A stretch of 64,000 nucleotides of DNA from Staphylococcus hominis subsp. hominis (GTDB lineage Bacteria > Bacillota > Bacilli > Staphylococcales > Staphylococcaceae), in NCBI RefSeq assembly GCF_002901845.1, contig NZ_PPQE01000030.1, forward strand, positions 1 to 64,000. The letters run 5' to 3'. The first letter of the stretch is position 1; each line of letters starts with the position of its first letter. Below the pieces are notes generated by a model. The model did not search any database. It was not told where the DNA came from and saw only the letters and a program-made list of their open reading frames with translations. Shown piece after piece: positions 1 through 8,293 of the stretch. The position numbers were made by a program, and so were the translations under genes.

Positions 1-343
1 TACTTTATTGGAATTAACGTTGACATATTGTCATTCAGTTTTCAATGTTCATTTAAAATGTAATCTATCAAATTATATCAATTTCAATTTCGAAAGTCAA
101 TAACTAATTTTGATTACTTTTAATATTTTATATCGTTTTCCAAGATTTCGCAATGGTAAATTTTACACCGAATTTACATTTTTTAAAATGTATTAATATT
201 TCTTGAAAATGACTTTTATATCTTATCAAAAAATTCATTTAGTGTCAACAAATTATTTTAATAATTTTATTTTTGTTTTAAGCAATTCTTTTAACTTGCT
301 CACAAAAAAATATTCTATCAGAATTTTTATATTTTGCAATAGA
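1..343. other. AT-rich intergenic stretch, nothing recognised
   Basis: This left edge is very AT-rich and has no convincing coding frame. A plus-strand frame at 203-454 runs into the 3' end of the mrp gene, is rich in Phe, Asn and Tyr and has no ribosome binding site, so I treat it as chance. I see no rRNA, tRNA or repeat. The only recognisable element is the hairpin just to the right. Confidence 0.6.
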
Positions 344-380
344 AAAAGCGCTCGAAATGATATTTTTTTCGAGCACTTTT
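344..380 (-). terminator. Rho-independent terminator of the sdrM-sepA-mrp group
   Basis: A 14-bp inverted repeat (344-357 against 367-380, one mismatch, core GCTCGAAA/TTTCGAGC) is followed on the minus strand by a T run. It lies 18 bases beyond the mrp stop codon. Confidence 0.8.
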
Positions 381-397
381 ACACTAATTTTTATTTA

Positions 398-1462
398 TTA
401 TTTTATTGTTGCAGCAATTACTTTTTGCGCAATTGTTTTATAGATTTTTCCTAATCGATCTTCTTCTTGATAAATAGATGGTGAAAAGTCATTAGGATTC
501 CAAGAAGGTTGTTCAAGAGGTAGTTCTCCTAACAATTGGGTATTTAGCTCGTCCGCAAGTTTACGTCCTCCACCTTTACCAAATACATACTCTTTTTTTC
601 CAGTTTCTTTACTTTCGAAATAACTCATATTTTCAATAACACCTAAAATAGAATGCTCTGTATGCTTAGCCATAGCTCCAGCTCTTGCTGCTACAAATGC
701 TGCTGTTGGATGTGGTGTGGTTACTATTATTTCTTTACTACTTGGTAACATTGAATGAACGTCAAGAGCTACATCCCCTGTTCCAGGAGGTAAATCAAGT
801 AATAAGTAATCTAACTCTCCCCATTTAACTTCAACAAAGAAATTCGTCAACATTTTTCCTAACATAGGACCACGCCAAATAACTGGTGCATTTTCTTCAA
901 CGAAAAATGCCATTGAAATCACTTTAACACCATGACGTTCTACAGGAATAATCTCTTTTCCTTGCACACCAGGCTTTTCATCTATACCCATCATATCTGG
1001 AACACTAAAACCATAAATGTCAGCATCTATGAGTCCTACTCTTTTACCTTCTCTTGCTAATGCTACTGCTAAGTTTACGGCTATAGTTGATTTTCCTACT
1101 CCCCCTTTACCAGAAGCAATTGCAATAAACTCCACTGGATTATTCTGTGACAATAATCCCTCAATTGTCTTAGGTTTTTCTTTTTCTTTTCCTGTATATT
1201 TTTCCACAACTTCAGCAGGTAGTTCCTCAAAACGAATGCCCACTGTATTTGCACCATTTTCTTTTAAAGCTTTAACCACTGACATTTGCAAATCAAGCTG
1301 TGGTTGTCCACCTAATTGAGCCATAGCAACTTTAACACTTACATGTTGAATTTCTTCTTTTATTTTTACTTCTACAATTCCCTTTGTTTCTTTTAAAGGC
1401 ACATTAATAATTGGATCTTTTAAGTTTCCCACTATTTTTTCCACTTGTTCTACCGTTAACAA
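398..1462 (-). CDS. mrp: Mrp/ApbC-family P-loop ATPase (Fe-S carrier type)
   Basis: This is an iron-sulfur cluster carrier ATPase of the Mrp/NBP35/ApbC family, expected in the cytosol. The N-terminal ~90 residues form a MIP18 (DUF59) domain. The ATPase domain follows with the deviant Walker A GKGGVGKST at residues 118-126, and DLPPGTGD lies further on. I chose the TTG at 1462: it follows an AAGGGGG Shine-Dalgarno at good spacing and gives 354 residues, the usual family length. The ATG at 1495 has no such site and adds only 11 residues. The protein contains no cysteine at all; the CxxC near the C-terminus used by many Mrp proteins to bind a cluster is replaced by SKETG. In this it resembles Bacillus SalA-type homologues, so a regulatory role is an alternative. 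It lies downstream of sepA with a 91-base gap. Confidence 0.88.
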   Translation of the reverse strand: MLTVEQVEKIVGNLKDPIINVPLKETKGIVEVKIKEEIQHVSVKVAMAQLGGQPQLDLQMSVVKALKENGANTVGIRFEELPAEVVEKYTGKEKEKPKTIEGLLSQNNPVEFIAIASGKGGVGKSTIAVNLAVALAREGKRVGLIDADIYGFSVPDMMGIDEKPGVQGKEIIPVERHGVKVISMAFFVEENAPVIWRGPMLGKMLTNFFVEVKWGELDYLLLDLPPGTGDVALDVHSMLPSSKEIIVTTPHPTAAFVAARAGAMAKHTEHSILGVIENMSYFESKETGKKEYVFGKGGGRKLADELNTQLLGELPLEQPSWNPNDFSPSIYQEEDRLGKIYKTIAQKVIAATIK

Positions 1463-1553
1463 CTCATTATCCCCCTTAAGTTTCTTTATATTCATATTTT
1501 AACAAATTTACTTACAATCTGTGCTGAATTTATCAAGAATTTATAACTTATAT

Positions 1554-2021
1554 CTACTTCTTATCATTCAAGTCTTCGCTATCTGGATAAAAAATCATTT
1601 TACATAAATATAGTATTCCAATAATTAATGCAATAACCCAAAATTCAATTTTAATATATACGTAATGAATATGAATAACAAAATAGAATAGGATAGTCGT
1701 AATTACATATGAAATTAAATGAAATAGTGTTCCATTAAAATATGGATTATTAGGTAATTGTTTTCTAAAGTAATCCATTAAATGCTCAATAGCAAATAGC
1801 AAAAAGTATCCAAATACTATATAGCTACCGTAATATACTAAATTGCTGAATAAATCCCTATTGTATGTAAAAAATCCTAATTTTAAAAAAATAAGAATTC
1901 GACTTAATCCAAATAACCCAAATCCTAAAAATATTAAAAATATACAACCTGATAGAATAAAAATAATAAGAATAAGAAGAGCCGGAAAGATACCGTTAAA
2001 TTTTTGATTAGAAAATTTCAT
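1554..2021 (-). CDS. sepA: SepA, small multidrug/antiseptic efflux-associated membrane protein
   Basis: I recognise this as SepA of staphylococci, a four-helix inner membrane protein linked to antiseptic and dye resistance. The stretches [13 protein letters not shown] and [12 protein letters not shown] are characteristic. Four hydrophobic segments can be seen, at about residues 9-40, 62-80, 100-118 and 123-142. The start is taken at the internal ATG at 2021, 10 bases after AGGAGG, giving 155 residues against 157 in S. aureus; the ATG at 2075 would add 18 basic residues. It follows sdrM after a 77-base gap in the same orientation, matching the sdrM-sepA arrangement in S. aureus. Function is from family knowledge, and drug transport by the purified protein is not something the sequence can show. 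Confidence 0.9.
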   Translation of the reverse strand: MKFSNQKFNGIFPALLILIIFILSGCIFLIFLGFGLFGLSRILIFLKLGFFTYNRDLFSNLVYYGSYIVFGYFLLFAIEHLMDYFRKQLPNNPYFNGTLFHLISYVITTILFYFVIHIHYVYIKIEFWVIALIIGILYLCKMIFYPDSEDLNDKK

Positions 2022-2098
2022 TCCTCTCTTTCCTCCTCTTTTCATCAATAATACTTTATAATGATACTTTATCATTTATATATAGTAACTTAAAATTA

Positions 2099-3439
2099 TT
2101 ATTTTATACTTTCTTTATTCTCTTTAAATAAAAATACCCACATTAAAATTAATATAAGCGCAACAATTGTGATTACAGTTAATATATTATAAAAGTTACC
2201 TCCTAATAAACCAAATTGAAGTGCATATAATGACCCCATCAATGTAGATCCTATAGATGATCCTAAATTTTTAGTTAATGCATAGAATGACATCATTTTT
2301 TTCATATATTTAGGACTTGTTTCTTCTTGCACAATTACACTGTCTTTAGTATAAACGAAACCAAAACTCAATCCTGCAAGAATCACAGCTCCCGCAATAA
2401 TAAGAGGAATATGAAGTCCAAATACTAAAATCATATTACTTAAAATTAATGATATGAAAGCTCCGATATATAATTTTTTTCTTGAAAATTTTGATTCTAC
2501 CTTAGCTAAATTGAAGTTTAAAGCTAACCATGCAACAGAAAGTGGAAATATAACTAATCCACTTTGTATTGGAGATAATTTTAAATAATCTTGTAAATAA
2601 ACAGGTATATATAAGTTATACCCCATTAGACATATTGCTATAAGTAAATCAGTTATAAATACCAGTGAAATTGATTTATTAAATTCACTTATTGGTAAAA
2701 AAGGCATATTTTTTTTATTTTCATATTTGAATAAAACGAATAATATAACTATTGCTAGTATAAATGCAATAATATTAAAAGTAACACCTGTTTTATTTAA
2801 TAAACTAAACATAAGAAGTCCGATAAATATATAAAACAAAGATAATCCTTTTGCATCAAAGTGTATGTGTTGTACTTCCGCTTCTTCTGGAAAATGAAAA
2901 GTAAGAAAAGCTAAAACAATAGCTATCAATGCTATGGGTATGTTGATATAAAACAACCAATGCCATGTTGCAACTTCTAATATTCCACCACCTAATAACG
3001 GTCCAAGAATACTTGAAATTCCCCAGACACTTCCAACGATGCCCATTATTTTGTAACGAAGCGGAATTTCAAATGCTAGTTTTGGTACAATTTGAGTCAA
3101 AGACATCATAACTCCTGCGCCAAGTCCCTGTATGACTCTTGAAATAATTAACATTGTAAACGTTTCACTCATACCTGACATAAAACTTCCAATACCAAAT
3201 AATAGTATGCCGACTACAGTTATATATAGAATCTTAAATCTTGTGAGAAGTTCACCCACAATAGGATTTGCTACAACAAGTGCTATAAAATAAACGGTAA
3301 AGACTAATGGCACTGCTGTACCAGCATTCAAATCTTTACGAATGGTAGGCAATGCTAGTGAAATAATTGAACTTTCAATTGCTGCCATAAACATTGTTAA
3401 AACCAAAGTCACTACAATACCTATTGATTTTAATTTCAT
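2099..3439 (-). CDS. sdrM: SdrM-type MFS multidrug efflux transporter (DHA2, 14-TM)
   Basis: A 446-residue major facilitator protein of the drug:H+ antiporter-2 (QacA/EmrB/NorB) type, expected to export drugs by proton exchange. Helix 1 carries the acidic MFMAAIESSIISLALP motif of this subfamily. The antiporter motif C (GSVWGISSILGPLLGG) lies near residues 137-152, followed by WHWLFYINIP. An AGGAGGGC Shine-Dalgarno precedes the ATG. It is the first gene of a sdrM-sepA-mrp group, which is the basis for calling it sdrM and not norB. The other reading is a generic QacA-like pump; the class is secure and the exact name is from synteny. Substrates cannot be read from the sequence. Confidence 0.85.
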   Translation of the reverse strand: MKLKSIGIVVTLVLTMFMAAIESSIISLALPTIRKDLNAGTAVPLVFTVYFIALVVANPIVGELLTRFKILYITVVGILLFGIGSFMSGMSETFTMLIISRVIQGLGAGVMMSLTQIVPKLAFEIPLRYKIMGIVGSVWGISSILGPLLGGGILEVATWHWLFYINIPIALIAIVLAFLTFHFPEEAEVQHIHFDAKGLSLFYIFIGLLMFSLLNKTGVTFNIIAFILAIVILFVLFKYENKKNMPFLPISEFNKSISLVFITDLLIAICLMGYNLYIPVYLQDYLKLSPIQSGLVIFPLSVAWLALNFNLAKVESKFSRKKLYIGAFISLILSNMILVFGLHIPLIIAGAVILAGLSFGFVYTKDSVIVQEETSPKYMKKMMSFYALTKNLGSSIGSTLMGSLYALQFGLLGGNFYNILTVITIVALILILMWVFLFKENKESIK

Positions 3440-3530
3440 CTTTGCCCTCCTATGTATTTAAAAAGTTCATAATATAGAATATTCTTAATTATATTCGTAA
3501 ACAACTTTAATGTATTATTAAAAAAAGAAA

Positions 3531-3569
3531 AAACAGGGTAGAATTCTTTTTGAATTCATAGTCCTGTTT
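3531..3569 (-). terminator. Terminator downstream of the hemolysin III gene
   Basis: Arms AAACAGG/CCTGTTT and GAATTC/GAATTC form a two-part hairpin with a small internal bulge. On the minus strand it runs into a long T tract, so it ends transcription coming from the 3627-4310 gene. Confidence 0.75.
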
Positions 3570-3626
3570 CTAAATAAGCACTTAATAAACTAAGTTATTC
3601 TCAATGATATAACCTTTCAGCTAGGT

Positions 3627-4310
3627 CTACATAAAATATACGATTCCTATAAAATGAAAGAGTGATGCGATAACAATAAAAATATGCCATATCATATGAA
3701 AATATGGACGGTTTTTTTGTGCATAAAACCATGCTCCAATGGTATAAGAAAGACCACCTAATACGATAAATAAAATAAATAACCAAGATGTTCTAATAAT
3801 AATCACAGGTAAAAATATAATGCCAACCCATCCCATAACTAAGTATACGATTAAGCTTAATTTGGGATTTACATGAGTTGAAATTGACTTATATAGAATA
3901 CCCCATATTGTTGTTCCCCATAATAACAAAAAGACCAGCCATCCTAACCAACCTCCAACAACTGTTAGTAAGACAGGTGTATACGTTCCAGAAATTGCTA
4001 CATATATCATACTATGGTCAATAATTCTTAATATATACTTATGCGATGTATTATTTTTCATTGAATGATATACAGTAGAAGAAATAAACATCATGAAAAT
4101 ACTAATAACAAAGATAGAAACACTAATAGAACTTAGTGTTCCATACTCATTATAACTATGTACTGCTACATAAGGCAGTAAAAATAAAGTCATTAGTGCA
4201 GCAACACCATGTGAAGTTGCATTACCAATTTCCTCGCCAAAAGATAGTGGAATGATGTCTTTAAATGATTCAATTACATTATCTTTTGTATGCTGAGATG
4301 ATTTAGACAT
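3627..4310 (-). CDS. Hemolysin III / PAQR-family membrane protein
   Basis: A 227-residue integral membrane protein of the HlyIII (YqfA/PAQR) family. The sequence shows an amphipathic N-terminus (residues 1-30) with EEIGNATSHG, then seven hydrophobic segments. The family's conserved polar residues are visible: STVYHSM in helix 2, DHSMIYVAISGTYTP, and HMIWHIFIVIASLFHF at the C-terminus, which supply the His and Asp that bind zinc in PAQR proteins. The name comes from a weak haemolysis phenotype in Bacillus cereus; a hydrolase or sensor role is equally possible, and this is not evidence of a toxin. It follows the pyrophosphorylase gene after 16 bases, so the two are probably co-transcribed. Confidence 0.85.
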   Translation of the reverse strand: MSKSSQHTKDNVIESFKDIIPLSFGEEIGNATSHGVAALMTLFLLPYVAVHSYNEYGTLSSISVSIFVISIFMMFISSTVYHSMKNNTSHKYILRIIDHSMIYVAISGTYTPVLLTVVGGWLGWLVFLLLWGTTIWGILYKSISTHVNPKLSLIVYLVMGWVGIIFLPVIIIRTSWLFILFIVLGGLSYTIGAWFYAQKNRPYFHMIWHIFIVIASLFHFIGIVYFM

Positions 4311-4326
4311 CGTATTCCACCATCCT

Positions 4327-5514
4327 TTAAATTACATTCATTCGTTTTAAATCATCAGTTGCAGTTTCTACACTGTCTTTTCCCTCTTTATTTTTCAAAG
4401 GTGAAAATTCTTCTTTTCTTGGAACTTGTAATGTAATAAAGCTATTCGCATATCGGAAAATATCAAAATAAAATAGTTCAAATTTTAAAGATGTTTTTTC
4501 AATTAAACCAAAGTCATCATCCAGTTGTTTCAATTTTTTAATGGCTAAATGATATGGTAAATCATTATTTACCACTTGATTTATAAACGATAACTTAAAT
4601 GCGTGAATGCCAATATTTGCATTATCAAATGTATTCGCTACATTTTCATCAAGTTCTGAGTATTCAAGTACAGTATCTTTATTATCTTTACTAACTAATC
4701 GTCCGACACTTTCACCCTTTTTAGGTTGAATAGATTTAGATGTGATATCTTTATCATTTACTACTGTAAACCCTACAAATACAGGATCAAGAACCTTTAC
4801 TAACACATTATCAATATTATTTAAGAAAATGAACTTTACGCCATCTTTCTCCATTTTATCTAAATAACCATAATGCTCTAGCGATTTAAATATCCCGCCA
4901 TTACCATTAGGTGTTTCCATAATATAGCCTTTTTCATTAAAAATAAGTCTACCATTTTCACTTAGAGCCACAATGTTGTCTTGTTTAAAAAAGTGAATAC
5001 GTTCTGGGTTATAACCAAAATAATCATGGTTTTCAAAATAACGTAATGTTTCCTCATGATTAATATCACTAGTCATAATATACCAATTAATACAATGTCC
5101 TGTTTCATTTTTTAGATGCAATAGTTGTCTTGCTTGAAGTTCAAATAAGCTTATACCTTCAATTTCAAAAGAACCTTTAGGTCCCTTATAACCTAAACGT
5201 GTGCCCTGACCACCAGCCATAAGAACAACAGCAAATTCTCCATTTCTTATTGCTTCTATTCCTTTATGTTCATAATATTCACGATCTTGCTCCGTGAATG
5301 CTTCCTTAATTTTATAATCAACTTCAGAAACTGCAGTAACATCTGTAATTGTTTTACGATTAACATATAAACTTTGATAAAGTTCTTGAATAAATTCTAA
5401 ATCTAATGAGTTCACTTTTTCATCTAATTGTTCTTTTTCATTACTACTCATCATTTTCTCATATTCAATTAAATGTTCTTGATTGTATTTTTCTAATTTA
5501 CTTTGATCTAGCAT
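4327..5514 (-). CDS. UDPGP-family nucleotide-sugar pyrophosphorylase (UDP-N-acetylhexosamine type)
   Basis: A 395-residue nucleotidyltransferase that should couple UTP with a sugar-1-phosphate to give a UDP-sugar and pyrophosphate. The signature [19 protein letters not shown] lies at about residues 97-115. [24 protein letters not shown] and the substrate region [15 protein letters not shown] follow, in the order of eukaryotic-type UDP-GlcNAc/GalNAc pyrophosphorylases rather than of bacterial GalU or GlmU. The start ATG has AAGGAGAG upstream. The exact sugar is uncertain: GlcNAc, GalNAc and glucose are all possible. It probably forms a transcription unit with the hemolysin III gene 16 bases downstream. 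No truncation is seen. Confidence 0.85.
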   Translation of the reverse strand: MLDQSKLEKYNQEHLIEYEKMMSSNEKEQLDEKVNSLDLEFIQELYQSLYVNRKTITDVTAVSEVDYKIKEAFTEQDREYYEHKGIEAIRNGEFAVVLMAGGQGTRLGYKGPKGSFEIEGISLFELQARQLLHLKNETGHCINWYIMTSDINHEETLRYFENHDYFGYNPERIHFFKQDNIVALSENGRLIFNEKGYIMETPNGNGGIFKSLEHYGYLDKMEKDGVKFIFLNNIDNVLVKVLDPVFVGFTVVNDKDITSKSIQPKKGESVGRLVSKDNKDTVLEYSELDENVANTFDNANIGIHAFKLSFINQVVNNDLPYHLAIKKLKQLDDDFGLIEKTSLKFELFYFDIFRYANSFITLQVPRKEEFSPLKNKEGKDSVETATDDLKRMNVI

Positions 5515-5619
5515 TACTAACTCTCCTTATAGATAGTTCGTGTCATTCAAATATATTTATCATATTAATTATAAATTTGATATTAAGACAAGAAAGATGA
5601 TCCATCATATTCATTGATA

Positions 5620-6138
5620 TCATCCGGACAATGAATGGCTCACATATTTCAAGATTTCATTTATAAACTCTTGAAATATTATGTATATTGCTCCAATACT
5701 AAAAGCTGTTGATAAAGATGCATCTAAAAAACCACCAGTTTTGAAAGTAAAAGGAAACTTAATCGATAAAGGTATTGGATAAAGTAACTTTACCCCTCTA
5801 GGTGTCAACATATCTAGTATAACATGAGAAGCCATTGCACCGATAATAGTAACTAAATAATAAGTCGGAGTTTGAATTAAAATAAGTAAAAAACCTATCA
5901 TACCTAAAAATAACAATGAATGCGTAAATGTTCGATGTCCGAAGATAGTACTAACGAGCAAACTAAGAATTTTAAATTGTCTTCCAATCTTACTTCTTGT
6001 ATGACAAATATCTGGAAGTAAACTTCCTGATATTGCTAAACAAATTACTGTTACAGTAGAAAATAGATCTGTATGATAATGGTCAACTGTTATTGCTCCT
6101 ACAAGCAAACCAGCAGCTACATGCGTTTTTCCTGTCAT
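5620..6138 (-). CDS. YdjM/DUF457-type membrane-bound metal-dependent hydrolase
   Basis: A 172-residue membrane protein of the YdjM (LexA-regulated in enterobacteria, DUF457) family. The signature MTGKTHVAAGLLVGA at the N-terminus, LPDICHTRSKIGR, and HRTFTHSLLFLG with HVILDMLTPRGVKLLYP in the second half give the His/Asp set thought to bind a metal. Three or four membrane segments are evident. AAAGGAGAAG precedes the ATG. It is divergent from the IsdG-like gene at 6315 and shows no obvious SOS box upstream. The substrate is unknown for the whole family. Confidence 0.82.
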   Translation of the reverse strand: MTGKTHVAAGLLVGAITVDHYHTDLFSTVTVICLAISGSLLPDICHTRSKIGRQFKILSLLVSTIFGHRTFTHSLLFLGMIGFLLILIQTPTYYLVTIIGAMASHVILDMLTPRGVKLLYPIPLSIKFPFTFKTGGFLDASLSTAFSIGAIYIIFQEFINEILKYVSHSLSG

Positions 6139-6258
6139 TTATCTTCTCCTTTATTAAAAATATATTAACATAAATAGCCTTAAAATACGAACATATTTTC
6201 GGTATATAGATACCTTTCTTTAAACGTTTATTTTTCTTATTTATTACAAGTATTTTAT

Positions 6259-6286
6259 TTGATATATCTTTGAATTTGTATATTAT
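6259..6286 (+). promoter_or_regulatory. Sigma-A-like promoter for the IsdG-type gene
   Basis: TTGATA (6259-6264) and TATTAT (6281-6286) are spaced by 16 bases and point at the gene starting at 6315, which has TAAGGAGG just upstream. No Fur-box-like 19-mer overlaps it. Confidence 0.5.
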
Positions 6287-6314
6287 TAAAATAAATAAGT
6301 AAGGAGGTCTGACT

Positions 6315-6629
6315 ATGTTTGTTGTTACAAATCGTATTACTGTAAAAAAAGGATTTGCTGAAAAAATGGCACCACGTTTCACTAAAGGTGGTAAGATTGA
6401 ACAACTAGAAGGTTTCAGAAAAATTGAAGTTTGGCAAATTGATAATACTAATGATACTGAAAATATGTATGTTAATACATGGTGGGACAGTGAAGAAAAC
6501 TTCAAAGCTTGGACCCAAAGTGATGCGTTTAAAGAAGCGCATAAAAATACTGGAAAATCTTCAACAGAAGATTCACCAGTAGTAACAAGTGAAATTGTAA
6601 AAGCAAACGTACTATCAACTTTAGAATAG
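6315..6629 (+). CDS. IsdG-family haem-degrading monooxygenase-like protein
   Basis: A 104-residue antibiotic-biosynthesis-monooxygenase (ABM) fold protein that resembles the staphylococcal haem oxygenases IsdG/IsdI. The three residues these enzymes need fall at the same positions as in IsdI: Asn6 (VVTNRI), Trp66 (NFKAW) and His76 (FKEAHKN). Length also fits. By family knowledge such enzymes form dimers and open haem to release iron. It has its own promoter and a strong TAAGGAGG site, and shares a terminator with the convergent gene. It stands alone and not in an isd operon, and no Fur box is visible, so it may be a constitutive paralogue rather than IsdG or IsdI themselves. The class is well supported; haem turnover is inferred. 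Confidence 0.8.
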   Translation: MFVVTNRITVKKGFAEKMAPRFTKGGKIEQLEGFRKIEVWQIDNTNDTENMYVNTWWDSEENFKAWTQSDAFKEAHKNTGKSSTEDSPVVTSEIVKANVLSTLE

Positions 6630-6690
6630 AAAAAAGAAGCAGGAAGGAATTGGAATTGCATTCATCAATCCTTACTCTGCTTCTTTTTTT
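6630..6690. terminator. Bidirectional terminator between convergent genes
   Basis: AAAAAAGAAGCAG (6630-6642) pairs with CTGCTTCTTTTTT (6677-6690) and the inner GAAGGATTG-like arms extend the stem. A and T tracts on both flanks let it serve the IsdG-type gene and the YjiH-type gene, whose stop codon it overlaps. Confidence 0.85.
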
Positions 6691-8059
6691 ATAGTAATAA
6701 ATGTGCCATTAAAGCAATAATTGGTAATGTGATTGCAGTTCTGATTAAAAATATCATAAATAATTTTCCGAGACTGACTGGGATTTTAGAACCTAAAATC
6801 ACACCGCCCACTTCAGATAGATAAATTAATTGAGATATACTTAAAGCACCAATAACAAATCGTGTCAATTCACTGTGTACCGTCGCTATTAAGATAGAAG
6901 GTAAAAACATATCTGCAAAACCAATAAGTAAAGTTTCAGACGCTTTTGCAGCTTCAGGAATTTGAAGTAATTGTAATATAGGAATAAATGGTTTTCCTAT
7001 GATTTCAAATACTGGTGTATAATTTGCTATTATCGTGGCAATAGTCCCTATACTCATCACTACTGGTAAAATAACAAACCACATATCAATTACCGTTTTA
7101 ATTCCCGTTTTAAAAAATTCTTTAACTCCTGGTGCTTTTAGCCCTACAATTGTAGCTTCATCAAAACCATGAGCTAATGCAGTTTTTCCTTCTGGAAGTT
7201 TTTCAAGTCGTGTACTTTCAGATACTTCTTTCGTAAAATCATCGGGAATTTGATTTAGTGGCCATATTCTTGGCATGATTATCGCTGCAACTAAGCAAGA
7301 AACGATCACTGTTAAATAAAATACAAAAAACTTTTGTTGTAATCCAATAGTTTGAGCAATAACAATAGCAAACGTGATTGATACAACACTAAAAGTTGTA
7401 GAAATTACTATTGATTCTCTTTTTGAATAAATACCTTTTTCATATTGACGACTTGTAATAAGCACGCCTACTGTTCCATCTCCTATAAATGAGGCTAAAT
7501 TATCAACTGCTGATCGTCCTGGTAAAGTAAATAATGGTCTCATGATTGGTCTAAACAATGGTCCTAAAAATTCTAATAAACCGTATTCCATTAATAAAGG
7601 TAAAAATAAGGCAGCAAAAAGGAATACTGCTACTAATGTAGGTAATAAATCATTAAATACTAATCCGCCCGTATCTTCTGAATAGATCACTTTACTTCCA
7701 ATTTTAAAATAAGTCATCCAGACAAATACAACTGCAAGTACTCTTAATATCATCCACACTGGGCCAACTTGAAATGCATTCGCGATAAGACCACCTGGTT
7801 TTACTTTATTCTTTAAAATTGTTGAAAATAAAATAGTCAAAATAGTCGATAACGTAATGATTGTAATAATGAGAATTGACATTGCAGGACCTAATAAATC
7901 TTTTAACCAATTTGCCAAAAATGCCACTGGTAATGTTGTTTGTTTCTCCCCATCTTGTACAATTGGAACGGGTATTAAAAATAAAATAATACCAATGATT
8001 GACATCGATATAAATTTTATTCTTCCTTTTATTTTCTCCTGTTTGTTATAATTCTCCAA
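6689..8059 (-). CDS. YjiH-family nucleoside-recognition (Gate) domain membrane protein
   Basis: A 456-residue polytopic membrane protein with about ten hydrophobic helices. The central part (SAVDNLASFIGDGTVGVLITSRQYEKG) and the C-terminal Gate domain (MWFVILPVVMSIGTIATII, then ASETLLIGFADMFLPSIL) mark the YjiH/nucleoside-recognition group, related to spore maturation proteins SpmA/SpmB and to nucleoside transporters. The start is a TTG at 8059 preceded by GAAGGGTG; no nearby ATG has a better site. The substrate is not known for this family, and a transport or pore role is only inferred. It is a single-gene unit convergent with the IsdG-like gene. Confidence 0.8.
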   Translation of the reverse strand: MENYNKQEKIKGRIKFISMSIIGIILFLIPVPIVQDGEKQTTLPVAFLANWLKDLLGPAMSILIITIITLSTILTILFSTILKNKVKPGGLIANAFQVGPVWMILRVLAVVFVWMTYFKIGSKVIYSEDTGGLVFNDLLPTLVAVFLFAALFLPLLMEYGLLEFLGPLFRPIMRPLFTLPGRSAVDNLASFIGDGTVGVLITSRQYEKGIYSKRESIVISTTFSVVSITFAIVIAQTIGLQQKFFVFYLTVIVSCLVAAIIMPRIWPLNQIPDDFTKEVSESTRLEKLPEGKTALAHGFDEATIVGLKAPGVKEFFKTGIKTVIDMWFVILPVVMSIGTIATIIANYTPVFEIIGKPFIPILQLLQIPEAAKASETLLIGFADMFLPSILIATVHSELTRFVIGALSISQLIYLSEVGGVILGSKIPVSLGKLFMIFLIRTAITLPIIALMAHLLL

Positions 8060-8249
8060 TATTCACCCTTCTTTCTATTTGTATAGGTAATTGTATTTAT
8101 TCATTTATTTTGTATTTTCATCGAAATTAATGCCCATTAATTATATAAATATAACTTTATATGTATTTTTATAAACAATATGTATTTTACTATATCTTAT
8201 TTTCAAATAACTTGCAATATACAAAAGTTTAAAATTTCACAAAAAAATG

Positions 8250-8280
8250 TGAGATAGCATTCACTGTGAATACTATCTCA
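8250..8280 (-). terminator. Terminator of the htsABC operon
   Basis: TGAGATAG-C-ATTCAC pairs with GTGAAT-A-CTATCTCA around a one-base loop, then a T run on the minus strand. It lies 14 bases beyond the htsC stop codon. Confidence 0.8.
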
Positions 8281-8293
8281 TTCTTTTTAATAT

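Noticed and set aside
203-454. Plus-strand open frame over the terminator and the 3' end of mrp
   Set aside because: No ribosome binding site, composition of AT-rich noise, and it runs across a clear terminator and into a well-supported gene.
2099-3439. The MFS gene as a relocated sfaA exporter
   Set aside because: It has the 14-helix QacA/NorB architecture and is followed by sepA as in the sdrM operon of S. aureus; SfaA is a shorter 12-helix type.
3627-4310. Hemolysin III as a virulence toxin
   Set aside because: The sequence is a PAQR-type integral membrane protein; the family name is historical and gives no support for a secreted toxin.
6083-6661. Minus-strand 192-residue open frame antisense to the IsdG-type gene
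   Set aside because: It overlaps a gene with an exact active-site match and a good ribosome binding site, and resembles no protein family.
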